A stretch of 37,897 bases of DNA from NCBI GenBank assembly GCA_020072805.1, contig JAIQGC010000019.1, positions 1 to 37,897 on the forward strand, in the 5' to 3' direction. Made by a program: the position numbers and the translations under genes. Positions 26,157 to 34,742 of this stretch are shown here, in pieces. The first letter of the stretch is position 1; each line of letters begins with the position of its first letter. Under the pieces are notes generated by a model, which did not search any database, had not been told where the DNA came from, and was given only the letters and a program-made list of their open reading frames with translations. Source of the DNA: Terriglobia bacterium. GTDB taxonomy: Bacteria > Acidobacteriota > Terriglobia > Acidiferrales > UBA7541.

Positions 26157-27437
26157 CTATGCGCTCGCGGCGGGAGCGTCCTCCTGTCCCGGCTTCACGA
26201 TGCGGTCATAGACGACGAGCAGGGCGGTAGTCAGCAGACCAACGCCACAGATTACCCACCACATGCGTTCCGGCTGATTCACCACTTCGCCGTAGTGATG
26301 CGCGAGGCGTCCGCCGAGCCAGCCGCCAATCAATGAGCCGATGCCGATGGGCATGAACGCAAAGCCCATGTAGGTGCCCTGTTGCCCGGCCGGCGCCAGG
26401 TTGGAAATATATTCGTAGTAGCGCGGCTGTTGAATGATTTCGCCGACGGCCACGATGCCGATGGCGAGCACGGCGGTCCACACAGTGGGATGCGCGGCCA
26501 GGACAAGCCAGGCGAGGGAACTGACCAGCGTGCCGAGAATGACCGCGCGGAAGGCGCCCAGCTTGCGCAAAACATGGTTCACGGCCAGGGTCAGGCAGAT
26601 GACCACCGAGGCGTCGGTCATCAGCATGAGTTCGACATCGGCGGTGGAGCTGATGTGCGCGTGAATATAGACGGGCAGCATGATGAATTCCTGCCAGAAG
26701 ACGACCCAGTAGCCGGTGAAGATAAGCAGAAAAATCATGAATTTGGGATTGCCGGCCACGGTGAGGAAGTTGCGCAGGGTTTGCTTGATGGAGGGGGAAA
26801 CTTCCGCGGCGCGCCCCGGATCGCGAAAGAAAATCAGCACGGCGATGAACATGGCAAAGACGCTGAGCGCGGAAACGCGAAAGACTCGCTCGATGCCCAG
26901 GTGGCGGTGGGCCCAGGAGGCCACAAACGGACCTGCGGCGCCGCCGATATTGACCATGGTGTAGTAGATGGAATAGCCGAGGGTGCGGACGTTTTCGCGG
27001 GAGCCGCGCGCGGTCATGCCCACGACGCAGGGTTTGACCATGGAGACACCCAGGGCGGGCAGGAGGAGCACGAAGGCGACCAGGCCGGTGAGCGGGACCG
27101 CGCCGCGCAGCGGGGCCATCCAGGAGGCACCCAGCGAGCCGATGAGGAAATAGGCAGCGCTGAGGATGAGGTAGGCGAGGGAAAGGGCGCGGCGGAATCC
27201 CAAGCGGTCGGCCAGGGCACCGCCGAAGATGGCCATGAACCAGACCATGCCGCCGAAGATGCCGGTGAGCGTGCCGGTTTGGGAGGCGGGAAAATTCAGG
27301 GTTTCGTGGAGATAGATGGCCAGGGAGGAGAAGGCCGCGTAGTAGGCCAGGCGCTCGAAGATCTCGCTGATGTTGGCGACCCAGAAGCCGGAGTCGAAGC
27401 CGTCGCGGATGTCTTGCAGGCGCTGACTAAAGCTCAT
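26157..27437 (-). CDS. POT-like major facilitator superfamily transporter
   Basis: A 426-aa membrane transporter with about 12 helices. Near the N-terminus EIFERLAYY matches the ExxER(F)xYY motif of proton-coupled oligopeptide transporters, with Leu for Phe. MFS motif A is visible as GALADRLGFRRAL. A POT-like EIIQQPRYYEYISNLAPAGQQGTYMG segment (ends quoted only) lies in the second half. This suggests proton-driven import of di/tripeptides, but the length is below the usual ~480 and the substrate is not proven. The ATG at 27435-27437 has GGAGG just upstream; the frame continues open for another 330 nt, but that stretch is repeat sequence. It converges on the TPR gene with a 20-nt gap. Confidence 0.85.
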   Translation of the reverse strand: MSFSQRLQDIRDGFDSGFWVANISEIFERLAYYAAFSSLAIYLHETLNFPASQTGTLTGIFGGMVWFMAIFGGALADRLGFRRALSLAYLILSAAYFLIGSLGASWMAPLRGAVPLTGLVAFVLLLPALGVSMVKPCVVGMTARGSRENVRTLGYSIYYTMVNIGGAAGPFVASWAHRHLGIERVFRVSALSVFAMFIAVLIFFRDPGRAAEVSPSIKQTLRNFLTVAGNPKFMIFLLIFTGYWVVFWQEFIMLPVYIHAHISSTADVELMLMTDASVVICLTLAVNHVLRKLGAFRAVILGTLVSSLAWLVLAAHPTVWTAVLAIGIVAVGEIIQQPRYYEYISNLAPAGQQGTYMGFAFMPIGIGSLIGGWLGGRLAHHYGEVVNQPERMWWVICGVGLLTTALLVVYDRIVKPGQEDAPAASA

Positions 27438-27505
27438 GTGGCCTCCGAGGGTGCCGAGGCGGGATTGTATAGGAGAAAGGCGAGGTAAGGAAGTATGGGA
27501 AAGAT

Positions 27506-27537
27506 GAGGTAAGGAGGTAATGAGGTAGTGAGGTAAA
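27506..27537. repeat. Octamer tandem repeat GAGGTARN x4
   Basis: GAGGTA recurs at exact 8-nt steps at 27506, 27514, 27522 and 27530, inside a G/A-only-biased tract of about 90 nt (27466-27555). An isolated extra GAGGTA is at 27482. It lies 69-100 nt upstream of the transporter start. Confidence 0.8.
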
Positions 27538-27574
27538 GAGAGGGGCGGGGAGGAGTTCCATTTTGGGAAGAGAT

Positions 27575-27894
27575 GGGGTACACCCCGGTTGTTTTCGTAA
27601 GAATGGCAAATAAAGGGGGTTACGGAGAGCGAAGTTTGTAAGAATGGCAAATAAGGGACTTGCGGGATGGGGTTTGGCGCGGAGGGATGAAAAAAATGAG
27701 GATCGGAGAGGCGGGAATAGATTATTAGAGAGCAGAAGGCGGTACATCCCCGGTGTTTTTGCAAAGAGTGCGCAAATTACAGATTTCAGAAGGGTTGCGG
27801 CGCGATCCTGTTTTTGGAAAAGCGAAAGAGTGTGGAAGAGATTGATTGCAGGGGAGTTGCGGAACGCTCCTGCTTTTGGAAGAGCGCAAGAGGG
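27575..27894. repeat. Imperfect direct repeats in the noncoding region
   Basis: Three families are visible. GTAAGAATGGCAAATAA is at 27597 and 27638. GGTACAYCCCCGGT-like blocks followed by T-rich sequence are near 27577 and 27741. A ~39-nt block beginning GTTGCGG and containing CCTGYTTTTGGAARAGCG is at 27794-27832 and again at 27856-27894, offset 62 nt. They look like duplicated noncoding modules. Confidence 0.65.
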
Positions 27895-28086
27895 CGAAGA
27901 AAATGCGGTTTGGGGTTGCGGGAGGATGTGGAGGCCGTAATTCATAAAGAATGATAGCGTATAAGTAACGGTATTTCAATGATTCTAATGTAAGATTTGA
28001 AGGGTTTGTGGAAAAGTCTAGAAATCGTGATCGGGAATAGTGAGTGATGCGCAGTGCGGTCAAAGTACGAGCCCTGCAACGAATCC

Positions 28087-28115
28087 TTGAAGTTCGGCGC
28101 ACGAATGATTATAAG
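28087..28115 (+). promoter_or_regulatory. sigma70-like promoter of the SNF2 gene
   Basis: -35 TTGAAG (28087-28092), a 17-nt spacer, and -10 TATAAG (28110-28115). The expected transcript start is about 15 nt before the ATG at 28137, leaving almost no leader, and no ribosome-binding site is seen. Confidence 0.65.
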
Positions 28116-28136
28116 TCGCTAGATATCTAATCCATT

Positions 28137-30650
28137 ATGCGCCAGGCAGCCGGACAGGTGTTCATAAGTTTCTTCTCCCGTCTCTTTCCCAAGACGAAGG
28201 ATGTGGAGGTCCATGTTGATTCCTCCGTTGATGAGAGCAACGTCTACGTCGATGTGAGCCTGCGCCATGGGGATGCGGTCTATCGCTTTGAAAATCTCGG
28301 AAAACTACCTGCGCGCATCAAGGTCGGGGATCGATATTTTCGCATTTCCCAGAAAAATCGGCATACGTTAATCCAGCTGGCAAATCTAGACGCGCGGTTT
28401 GATCCTCAAAAGGGTTTTGTCTTTCCGGAAAGAGATGTTCCTGAAGTACTCAACTATCTTCGCCCGAAGGCCAGTGTTGAGTTTTCGAAGGCTTCAAAGC
28501 GCATACATGTTGATGAGAAGCCGCTGGAATATGAACACAACGTGTCGCAAGTTGGGGAAGACGTCGAGGTCGAGACGTCATTGGCATCCCCTGATTCCCG
28601 GATTCGAATTGACGCGCCCCAGGACGCGAAGTTTATCGAGGGCTCTAAGTACGCCCATGCGCCGAGCGGATATTTTCGTAAGCCTCAGGAGAGGAAGTTC
28701 GAAACGCTAACTGGGGAAATTGGAAAAACCAGGCTGCGCGGCGATCAAATTCCTTTTTTCCTATTGCATGATCTGAAAAGAATTCAATCTGAGCCGGGAA
28801 GTAAAGTGGCGAGAGATGTTCAGTCGCAACGCGTTATCGTACAGCAGTTCCAGCCAAAAGTTTCGCTGCAAGTGGATGGACCCTGGATTTGGTTTGACGT
28901 TCGTTACGAGGCCGATAAATTCAAGGTCGGCTATCAGGAAATGGAGAAGCTCGACTCCTCGCGAAGCTTCATTCGACATGGCGAGGCTTGGATTCAAGCG
29001 GACAAGCAAACCCATGCGCGCGTTGCTGAGCGAGTCGAGGAGATCCCGGAAGTCGAGGCTATAGAAGAAAGGTTTCGCACTCGGACTTACCACTTCGATG
29101 AGGTGCAGTCTCTCTTAGAGCAAGTCGCCAGCCTTGATATATCTGATGCTTATGCTCAATTTCGAAAGGCACTCGAAGATTTCTCGCAGATTGAGGAGCA
29201 TCCGCTGCCGTACAGTTTAAAAGGTATATTGCGGTCGTACCAGAAACATGGCTATGACTGGCTCGCGTTTCTTGCGAAGTATGGTTTGAATGGGATTCTG
29301 GCCGACGAGATGGGATTAGGAAAGACTGCCCAAGCGCTGACGAAACTACTTGATGCTCATGCGGGTGGAGAAGCAGGGACATCACTGGTCGTTTGTCCGC
29401 CGTCTGTTCTCAGTTCATGGCAAGACGACCTGAAAAAATTCACGTCCCCGGTTGAGTTTCGCACTGCGATCTATATGGGTTCAAATCGACAAAGGATTCT
29501 AAAGGATCTTCATCACTACCAGGCAATTCTGACGACGTACAACATTGTCACGCGGGATATAGAGATTCTCTCGAAAGTGACGTGGGAATATGTAGTGCTA
29601 GACGAGGCGCAGAAAATCAAAAATGTGGAAACTACCACGGCGAAGACGTGCAAGAAGTTAATAGGGAAGCACAAGCTCGCAATTACGGGCACACCCATTG
29701 AGAATAGGCTTAGCGAATTGTGGTCAATCTACGATTTTTTGATGCCCTCTTATTTGGGAACTCAGAGTTACTTCCGCGACCAGTTTGAGATTCCGATTAT
29801 GAAGAGGAACGATCGGGGCGCCCAAGAGAGACTGCGCAGGCGAGTGAGTCCTTTCAAGCTTCGACGTGAGAAGACTCTCGTGGCCTCCGAGCTTCCAGCC
29901 AAGATTCCGATGGATCGCTATTGCGAGCTTACGCCCGAACAGGTTCAGCTCTATAAGCGTTATGCTCTTGCGGAGAGGGACAGGATAGCGGGACTTCCTG
30001 GGGACAAAGTTCGAATCGACACTTCCGTTCTCACTGCAATTCTGAGGCTTAAACAAATCTGCTGTCATCCTGCGCTCGTTACGGAAGATTCGGGCGGAAT
30101 CTACAAGAGATCGGGCAAACTTGAGGCGTTCGTTGAGGTCCTGGACGAGATAATAGAGAACGATGAGAAGGCACTGATTTTCAGCCAATTTACGCAAATG
30201 CATTCGATTTTGCGGCGGGTTCTTGGCGACAAACAGTTGCGGTATTTCTATTTGGATGGTTCGACGCCGATTAAGGAACGGGCCAGATTGAAAGAGGACT
30301 TCCAGCGGGGCGAAGTTCCGTTCTTTCTAATCAGTCTCCAAGCCGGAGGCTTGGGCATGACCCTGACCGAGGCGAATTGTGTGATCCACTACGACCGTTG
30401 GTGGAATCCTGCCGTGGAAGATCAGGCGACGGATCGAGTCCACCGGATAGGCCAAAAGAAGCCCGTGAAGGTCTTTAAGATTCATACACGCGGGACGATC
30501 GATGAACGAATTGATGAGCTACAGGCGAAGAAGAAAGATCTTTTCAATTCGGTCATCGAAGTGGATCAAATGCGGAAGGAAATTACGAAGGAGGAGTTGC
30601 TTGCGCTCTTTGCCGCGCCACTGGAAACGCATCGCGGCAACGGCGTTTAG
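28137..30650 (+). CDS. SNF2 family helicase-like ATPase
   Basis: An 837-aa SWI2/SNF2 ATPase, a DNA translocase that remodels protein-DNA complexes rather than unwinding DNA. The motor follows LRSYQKHGYDWLAFL: Walker A DEMGLGKT near 391-398, CPPSVLSSW, Walker B LDEAQKIKN near 488, TGTPIENRLSELWSIYDFL, then the second lobe with IFSQFTQ, QAGGLGMTLTEAN, YDRWWNPAVEDQATDRVHRIGQ (ends quoted) and a C-terminal helix. Residues 1-370 form a basic/acidic beta-rich region that I do not recognise. TAA lies in frame three codons before the ATG, so the start cannot move up. Base composition is visibly less GC-rich than the neighbours. No methylase, nuclease or phospholipase partner is adjacent, so a known defence system is not supported. 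Confidence 0.93.
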   Translation: MRQAAGQVFISFFSRLFPKTKDVEVHVDSSVDESNVYVDVSLRHGDAVYRFENLGKLPARIKVGDRYFRISQKNRHTLIQLANLDARFDPQKGFVFPERDVPEVLNYLRPKASVEFSKASKRIHVDEKPLEYEHNVSQVGEDVEVETSLASPDSRIRIDAPQDAKFIEGSKYAHAPSGYFRKPQERKFETLTGEIGKTRLRGDQIPFFLLHDLKRIQSEPGSKVARDVQSQRVIVQQFQPKVSLQVDGPWIWFDVRYEADKFKVGYQEMEKLDSSRSFIRHGEAWIQADKQTHARVAERVEEIPEVEAIEERFRTRTYHFDEVQSLLEQVASLDISDAYAQFRKALEDFSQIEEHPLPYSLKGILRSYQKHGYDWLAFLAKYGLNGILADEMGLGKTAQALTKLLDAHAGGEAGTSLVVCPPSVLSSWQDDLKKFTSPVEFRTAIYMGSNRQRILKDLHHYQAILTTYNIVTRDIEILSKVTWEYVVLDEAQKIKNVETTTAKTCKKLIGKHKLAITGTPIENRLSELWSIYDFLMPSYLGTQSYFRDQFEIPIMKRNDRGAQERLRRRVSPFKLRREKTLVASELPAKIPMDRYCELTPEQVQLYKRYALAERDRIAGLPGDKVRIDTSVLTAILRLKQICCHPALVTEDSGGIYKRSGKLEAFVEVLDEIIENDEKALIFSQFTQMHSILRRVLGDKQLRYFYLDGSTPIKERARLKEDFQRGEVPFFLISLQAGGLGMTLTEANCVIHYDRWWNPAVEDQATDRVHRIGQKKPVKVFKIHTRGTIDERIDELQAKKKDLFNSVIEVDQMRKEITKEELLALFAAPLETHRGNGV

Positions 30651-30776
30651 CTTCGAACTTCCGACCGAGACTAAGTCCACTGTGGATTGCAAAAGCACGA
30701 GAAGAGAAAAACAAGATGCCGGGTTAAAACCAGGCGCTACACAATCAGGAAAAGATGGCGGGCTCCAGATAGGGAC

Positions 30777-30817
30777 GGGCACGGCATCCCGACAAGGTCG
30801 GGACAGGTGCCGTGCCC
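30777..30817. repeat. Interspersed long hairpin
   Basis: GGGCACGGCA (30777-30786) pairs perfectly with TGCCGTGCCC (30808-30817), and inside it TCCCGAC pairs with GTCGGGA around an AAG loop, with a 4-nt bulge on one side. It lies in the 227-nt gap between the SNF2 and M28 genes. It resembles a dispersed genomic repeat rather than a terminator, as no T-run follows. Confidence 0.7.
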
Positions 30818-30877
30818 CTACGCGGCGGGAAAAAGATCGAAACGATTTGATTGCAAGTTGGTGGAAGGAGATTGGAC

Positions 30878-33016
30878 ATGAAACTGTTTACGGCGTGGGT
30901 GGTGGGGATTGTTGGGGTGATGGTGGCGAGCGCGGGCGTGGCGGCGGGGCAGAGGGTGCCGCTGTTGGCGGAGAGGGAGGTGGCGGCGCTGCATGAGGAG
31001 ATTTCCGGGGAGGCGGCGAAGAGGAATTTGGAGGGGATTGCGCGGAATCACCGGCAGAGGGGTTCGCGGGGATTTCGGGCGGCGGCGGAGCTGGTGGCGG
31101 AGCGGGCGCGGGCGTATGGGTTGAGCGATGTGCAGATTTTGCAGTTTCCGGCGGACGGGAAGATTTTCTATGGGACGCAGCGGTCGCGGCCGGCATGGGA
31201 TGCGGAGTTCGCGGAGTTGTGGGAAGTCGGAAAGGATGCGGCGAGTTGTTACGACGCAGCGACGAAAAAACCGCAAAGCAACGAGGAGATGCGCAGGCAG
31301 CTTGCGACCTTGCTACGGGAGGATTGCGACCCGAGGCTGCTCAACGGGAAACTTTTGGCGAGTTATGAGGCGATGCCGATTGTTTTGGCGGAGGACAGCG
31401 AGTCGGCGGAAGTAACGGCGGGGCTGATGGACGTGGGGAGCGGGACGGCAGAGAGCGATTATGCAGGAAAGGACGTGAAGGGAAAGATTGTCCTGGTGAG
31501 CGCGCAGGCGGGGGCGGTGCAGGAGCTGGCGGTGGGAAAGTTCGGGGCGGCGGGGATTGTGAGTTATGCGCAGAATCAGAGAACGGCGTGGTACGGCGAG
31601 GACGAGAATCTGATTCGCTGGGGGCATTTGGAGACGTTTTCGGCAAACAAGACGTTTGCGTTCATGGTGTCGCTGAAAACCGCGCGGGGATTGCGGGAGC
31701 GGCTGGGGCGCGGGGAGGAGATCCGGCTGCATGCAACGGTGAAGGCGGGGCAGCATGCGGGGAATATCGAGGTGGTGACGGCGACGATTCCGGGGGCAGA
31801 CGCGAAGTTAAAGGACGAGGAGATTGCGTTTTCGTGCCACCTGGACCACCAGCGGCCGGGGGCCAATGACAATGCGAGCGGGTGCGCGACGATTCTGGAG
31901 GTGGCGCGGACGCTGCAGAAATTGATCAATGAAGGAAAACTGGCGCGACCGGCGCGGACGATACGGTTTATCTGGCCGCCGGAGATCGAAGGGACGACGG
32001 TGCTGCTGAATGCGCGGCCGGAGTTGGCGCGGCGGATCAAGGCGGCGATTCATATGGACATGGTGGGCGGCGGGCCGGTGACCAAGGCGGTGTTCCACGT
32101 GACGCGGGGGCCGATGAGTTTGCCGTCGTTTGTGCATGACGTAGCGTGGGCGTTCGCGGAGTTCGTGAACGAGGAGTCGTACCAGTATGCGGCGACGGGG
32201 AAGGCGGAGTTTCCTTTTGTGGCGGCGGAGGGGGGTAAGGAGCCGCTGCGGGCGGAGTATTCGGCGTACACGATGGGGAGCGACCATGACGTGTATCAGG
32301 ATGGGTCGTTCAAGATACCGGCGATTTATCTGAATGACTGGCCGGATAGGTACATTCACACGAATTTCGATACGGCGGAGAATATTGATGCGACGAAATT
32401 GAGGAGGGCGGCGTTTATCGGGGCGGCCAGCGGGTATTTTCTGGCGGGAGCGGGGGCGGAGAATCGCTTGGGAACAGCAGAAGCGGTGCAGACTGGGCGG
32501 TTGGCGAGGCGGAGTTTGTTGGAGCGGAGGATGGCGCAGGTACCGCGAGATGAATACGGCGTGCTGGGGTTCGCATTTGCGGATGCGGAGCGGGAGATTG
32601 GGCTTTCGGTCATGCGTTTTTTTCCGCACTTGGCCGCGGGGAATGAGAAGTTGGCGCCGTTTGTGGCGGTGGAGCAAAAAGTGATTCGGGGCGGCGCTGC
32701 GGCGAGCGGGGACGGGGCACTGGTTTTTCGGAGAGTGGAACAGCCGCGGGGGCCGATGGCCGTGTTTGGGTATGACTATTTTACGGATCACTGGCGGGAG
32801 AAAGGGATGGCCGCGCCGAAGCTGCTGAGCTACGAGGGATTGTGGGGCGCGGGGGAGGAGTACGCGTACGAGGCGCTGAATTTTGCGGATGGGACGAGAA
32901 ATGCGCGGGAGATTCGGGATGCGGTGTCGGCGGAGTATGGGCCGGTGGGGCTGGAGATGGTGGTGGAGTATTTGCGTGGGCTGGAGAGGATTGGGGTGGT
33001 GGAGTTGAAGAAGTGA
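30878..33016 (+). CDS. Secreted M28 family metallopeptidase with PA-like insert
   Basis: A 712-aa exported zinc aminopeptidase. A Sec signal peptide (about 1-24, AGVAAG) is followed by an N-terminal region, a PA-like protease-associated segment (DYAGKDVKGKIVLVSAQ ... FGAAGIVSYA, about 185-240), then the catalytic domain: SCHLDH near 320, GANDNASGCATILE, PPEIEGTTVLL with the base and ligand Glu, HMDMVGG, and YIHTNFDTAENID. About 190 C-terminal residues follow without a recognised domain. It probably releases N-terminal amino acids outside the cytoplasm. AAGGAG lies eight bases before the ATG at 30878. Codons end strongly in G (GCG, GGG, TTG), opposite to the M20 gene. Confidence 0.9.
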   Translation: MKLFTAWVVGIVGVMVASAGVAAGQRVPLLAEREVAALHEEISGEAAKRNLEGIARNHRQRGSRGFRAAAELVAERARAYGLSDVQILQFPADGKIFYGTQRSRPAWDAEFAELWEVGKDAASCYDAATKKPQSNEEMRRQLATLLREDCDPRLLNGKLLASYEAMPIVLAEDSESAEVTAGLMDVGSGTAESDYAGKDVKGKIVLVSAQAGAVQELAVGKFGAAGIVSYAQNQRTAWYGEDENLIRWGHLETFSANKTFAFMVSLKTARGLRERLGRGEEIRLHATVKAGQHAGNIEVVTATIPGADAKLKDEEIAFSCHLDHQRPGANDNASGCATILEVARTLQKLINEGKLARPARTIRFIWPPEIEGTTVLLNARPELARRIKAAIHMDMVGGGPVTKAVFHVTRGPMSLPSFVHDVAWAFAEFVNEESYQYAATGKAEFPFVAAEGGKEPLRAEYSAYTMGSDHDVYQDGSFKIPAIYLNDWPDRYIHTNFDTAENIDATKLRRAAFIGAASGYFLAGAGAENRLGTAEAVQTGRLARRSLLERRMAQVPRDEYGVLGFAFADAEREIGLSVMRFFPHLAAGNEKLAPFVAVEQKVIRGGAAASGDGALVFRRVEQPRGPMAVFGYDYFTDHWREKGMAAPKLLSYEGLWGAGEEYAYEALNFADGTRNAREIRDAVSAEYGPVGLEMVVEYLRGLERIGVVELKK

Positions 33017-33059
33017 GGGACCGTGGAGGCGGAAAAGAGCGGAAGACTTACCGTCGAGC

Positions 33060-33734
33060 TTAAGCTGGTTTGTGGGCGAGAAAAATTGTGTGGCGGGGAC
33101 CGCCTTTTTTCAGGCGGGCGCGAACGGGTTCGGCGTGGACGGCGAAGCCAGCGTAGCGCAGGCGCTGTTCGAATTTGCGGTCCTCGCGGGCGGACCAGAC
33201 GGCCAGGACGCCGCCGGGCTTCAGCGCCGCATAGGCGGAGGCTAATCCAGCGTTGTTATAGAGGCCGGCGTTTTCCGGGGAGGAAAATGCGGAGGGGCCG
33301 TTATCCACATCGAGAAGGATGGCGTCGAATCGGGCGGGGCTGGAGCGGAGTTTGACGGCGACATCGCCGATTTCGACGCGGGCACGTTTATCCTTGAGCG
33401 GGTGATTGGCCAGAGGGCCGAGGGGGCCGCGGTTCCATTCGACGACGGCGGGCAGGAGCTCGGCGACGACGACTTCGGCGTCAGGCGGGAGAAGATCAAG
33501 AGTGGCGCGAAGGGTGAAGCCCATGCCGAGGCCGCCGATGAGGACGCGGGGCTCTTCGTGGGTGCGCAGGCGGGAGCAGGCGAGCGTGGCCAGGGCTTCT
33601 TCCGAGCCGTGCATGCGGCTGGACATGAGGCTTTTGCCGCCGGCGAGGATGATGTACTCGTTGCCGCGGCGGGTGAGTTTCATGTCGGCGCCGTCGGGAG
33701 TGAGCGTCTCGGCGAGTAATTCGAAAGGGTTCAC
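33060..33734 (-). CDS. Spermidine synthase-like / class I methyltransferase-fold protein
   Basis: About 224 aa with a Rossmann nucleoside-binding fold. The glycine loop is RVLIGGLGMGFTLRATLD, the acidic strand end is VVVAELLPAVVEWNR, and FDAILLDVDNGPSAF matches the spermidine-synthase-like catalytic Asp region. The N-terminal MKLTRRGNEYIILAGGKSLMSSRMHGSEEALA resembles the substrate-gate strand region of the family (ends only compared). Full SpeE proteins are longer (about 280-300 aa), so true polyamine synthesis is doubtful. The start is GTG at 33732-33734, with an adjacent TTG at 33737; no strong ribosome-binding site is seen. It converges on the M28 gene with 43 nt between. Confidence 0.8.
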   Translation of the reverse strand: MNPFELLAETLTPDGADMKLTRRGNEYIILAGGKSLMSSRMHGSEEALATLACSRLRTHEEPRVLIGGLGMGFTLRATLDLLPPDAEVVVAELLPAVVEWNRGPLGPLANHPLKDKRARVEIGDVAVKLRSSPARFDAILLDVDNGPSAFSSPENAGLYNNAGLASAYAALKPGGVLAVWSAREDRKFEQRLRYAGFAVHAEPVRARLKKGGPRHTIFLAHKPA

Positions 33735-33792
33735 CAAAGAATCTTACAGGAAAAGAGGGGGGCAACGCAGAGGCGCAGAGGGATACGTTCAC

Positions 33793-33829
33793 TTGCGACG
33801 GCGAATGTGGTGTGATATGTTCCGCACAC
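33793..33829 (+). promoter_or_regulatory. iclR promoter with overlapping inverted repeat
   Basis: -35 TTGCGA (33793-33798), a 17-nt spacer, and -10 TATGTT (33816-33821). The inverted repeat GTGTG-N10-CACAC (33810-33829) straddles the -10, a suitable place for an autoregulatory operator. Confidence 0.5.
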
Positions 33830-33884
33830 AATGTAGCCGCCGGCCGGGCTATGAGAATTTCATCAAGCCGGGGTGGAATTGATC

Positions 33885-34742
33885 ATGCGTTCTAAAAACA
33901 AGAGCACGTCCCGAGCGGTGGAGCGCGCGCTGGCGATCGTTGAAGCTTTTGGAGAACGCGACAGAATGAGCTGCCGTGATATTGCCCGCCGCCTGCGGAT
34001 TCCAAAAACATCTGCTTGGTACATCCTGCGGACACTGGAGTCGCAGGGCTACGTGCTGCGAGACGCCGAAGACGGGCGCTACCGGCTCAGCATGAAAATG
34101 GCAACATTCGGCCACTCATTAACCGAGAAGCGCATCAAGCGATTGGCGATTCCCGTTCTCATGTGGCTTACGGAGCAAACTCATCTCAGCACTGGTTTGG
34201 CCAGTTCCGGCTGGATTCTGCATTGCGCTTTGCCGGACATGAGACCGGAGAACTGGAAGATTTCTCAGAATGAGTTTTATCCCTCGCCCTGCGGCAAGCT
34301 CTCCCTGGCCTACCGTGCCGAGCCGGAAGTGCTCGCCAAGCTGGAGCAACAACAGTTGATGCGCCGTATGCCTATCAAGATTACCAACTTGTCCCATCTT
34401 ATGGAGGAACTCGCACAGGTCCGACAACAGGGCTACGCGGTGGATTATGGAAGAACCATCCACGGACTGTGCTTCGTTTCCGCCCCGGTCTTTGGGCCCT
34501 GCGGGCATCTGAAAGGATGTATCGGTGTGGCCGGATTTGTTGGCCATATACGTGAGGACAGGTTGCCGCAGATAGGGGCCTCGGTGAAGGAAGCGGCACA
34601 GGTGCTGATGCAGCAACTGAACTATCCCGACCAGCTCTCGGCTGAGGGAGCAGGATTCTTGCCTGCTATGTCGCGGCGCTGCCTTCCCGGCGTTGGACGC
34701 ATCTTCGAACTACCCGTTGTGCACTACGATCACCAAGTCTGA
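33885..34742 (+). CDS. IclR family transcriptional regulator
   Basis: A 285-aa one-component regulator. The N-terminal winged helix-turn-helix (about 8-70) reads SRAVERALAIVEAFGE, CRDIARRLRIPKTSAWYILRTLESQGYV and YRLSMKM. The C-terminal IclR effector domain (about 80-240) includes TGLASSGWILHCA, SPCGKLSLAY, VRQQGYAVDYGR and CIGVAGFVG. The ligand is unknown; IclR members usually sense small carboxylates or aromatic compounds. ATG at 33885 is preferred, with G-rich GGGGTGG upstream; a GTG at 33873 in that same stretch is the alternative. It lies 162 nt upstream of the receptor gene in the same direction, which suggests that it controls the receptor. Confidence 0.92.
   Translation: MRSKNKSTSRAVERALAIVEAFGERDRMSCRDIARRLRIPKTSAWYILRTLESQGYVLRDAEDGRYRLSMKMATFGHSLTEKRIKRLAIPVLMWLTEQTHLSTGLASSGWILHCALPDMRPENWKISQNEFYPSPCGKLSLAYRAEPEVLAKLEQQQLMRRMPIKITNLSHLMEELAQVRQQGYAVDYGRTIHGLCFVSAPVFGPCGHLKGCIGVAGFVGHIREDRLPQIGASVKEAAQVLMQQLNYPDQLSAEGAGFLPAMSRRCLPGVGRIFELPVVHYDHQV

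Larger units (their letters stand above)
27438..28136. other. Gene-free, repeat-rich region between the transporter and the SNF2 gene
   Basis: About 700 nt without a convincing gene. From left to right it holds the transporter upstream region, a one-sided purine tract with an octamer tandem repeat, several imperfect direct repeats, then A/T-richer sequence leading to the SNF2 promoter. Open frames cross it on both strands, but they consist of the repeats and have no recognisable protein features or ribosome-binding sites. Confidence 0.6.

Noticed and set aside
27506-27537. CRISPR-like array
   Set aside because: The unit is 8 nt with no spacers, and there are no cas genes in the window.
27427-27945. 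Upstream extension of the transporter and a 172-codon minus frame across the repeats
   Set aside because: The sequence is built from noncoding direct repeats, lacks protein features, and the transporter has a good ATG with GGAGG at 27437.
28137-30650. DISARM- or restriction-type defence system around the SNF2 gene
   Set aside because: No methylase, PLD nuclease, DUF1998 or other partner lies on either side; neighbours are a transporter and a peptidase.
33301-33309. Perfect DnaA-box sequence TTATCCACA
   Set aside because: A single box inside the spermidine-synthase-like gene, with no cluster of boxes around it; it is not evidence for an origin by itself.
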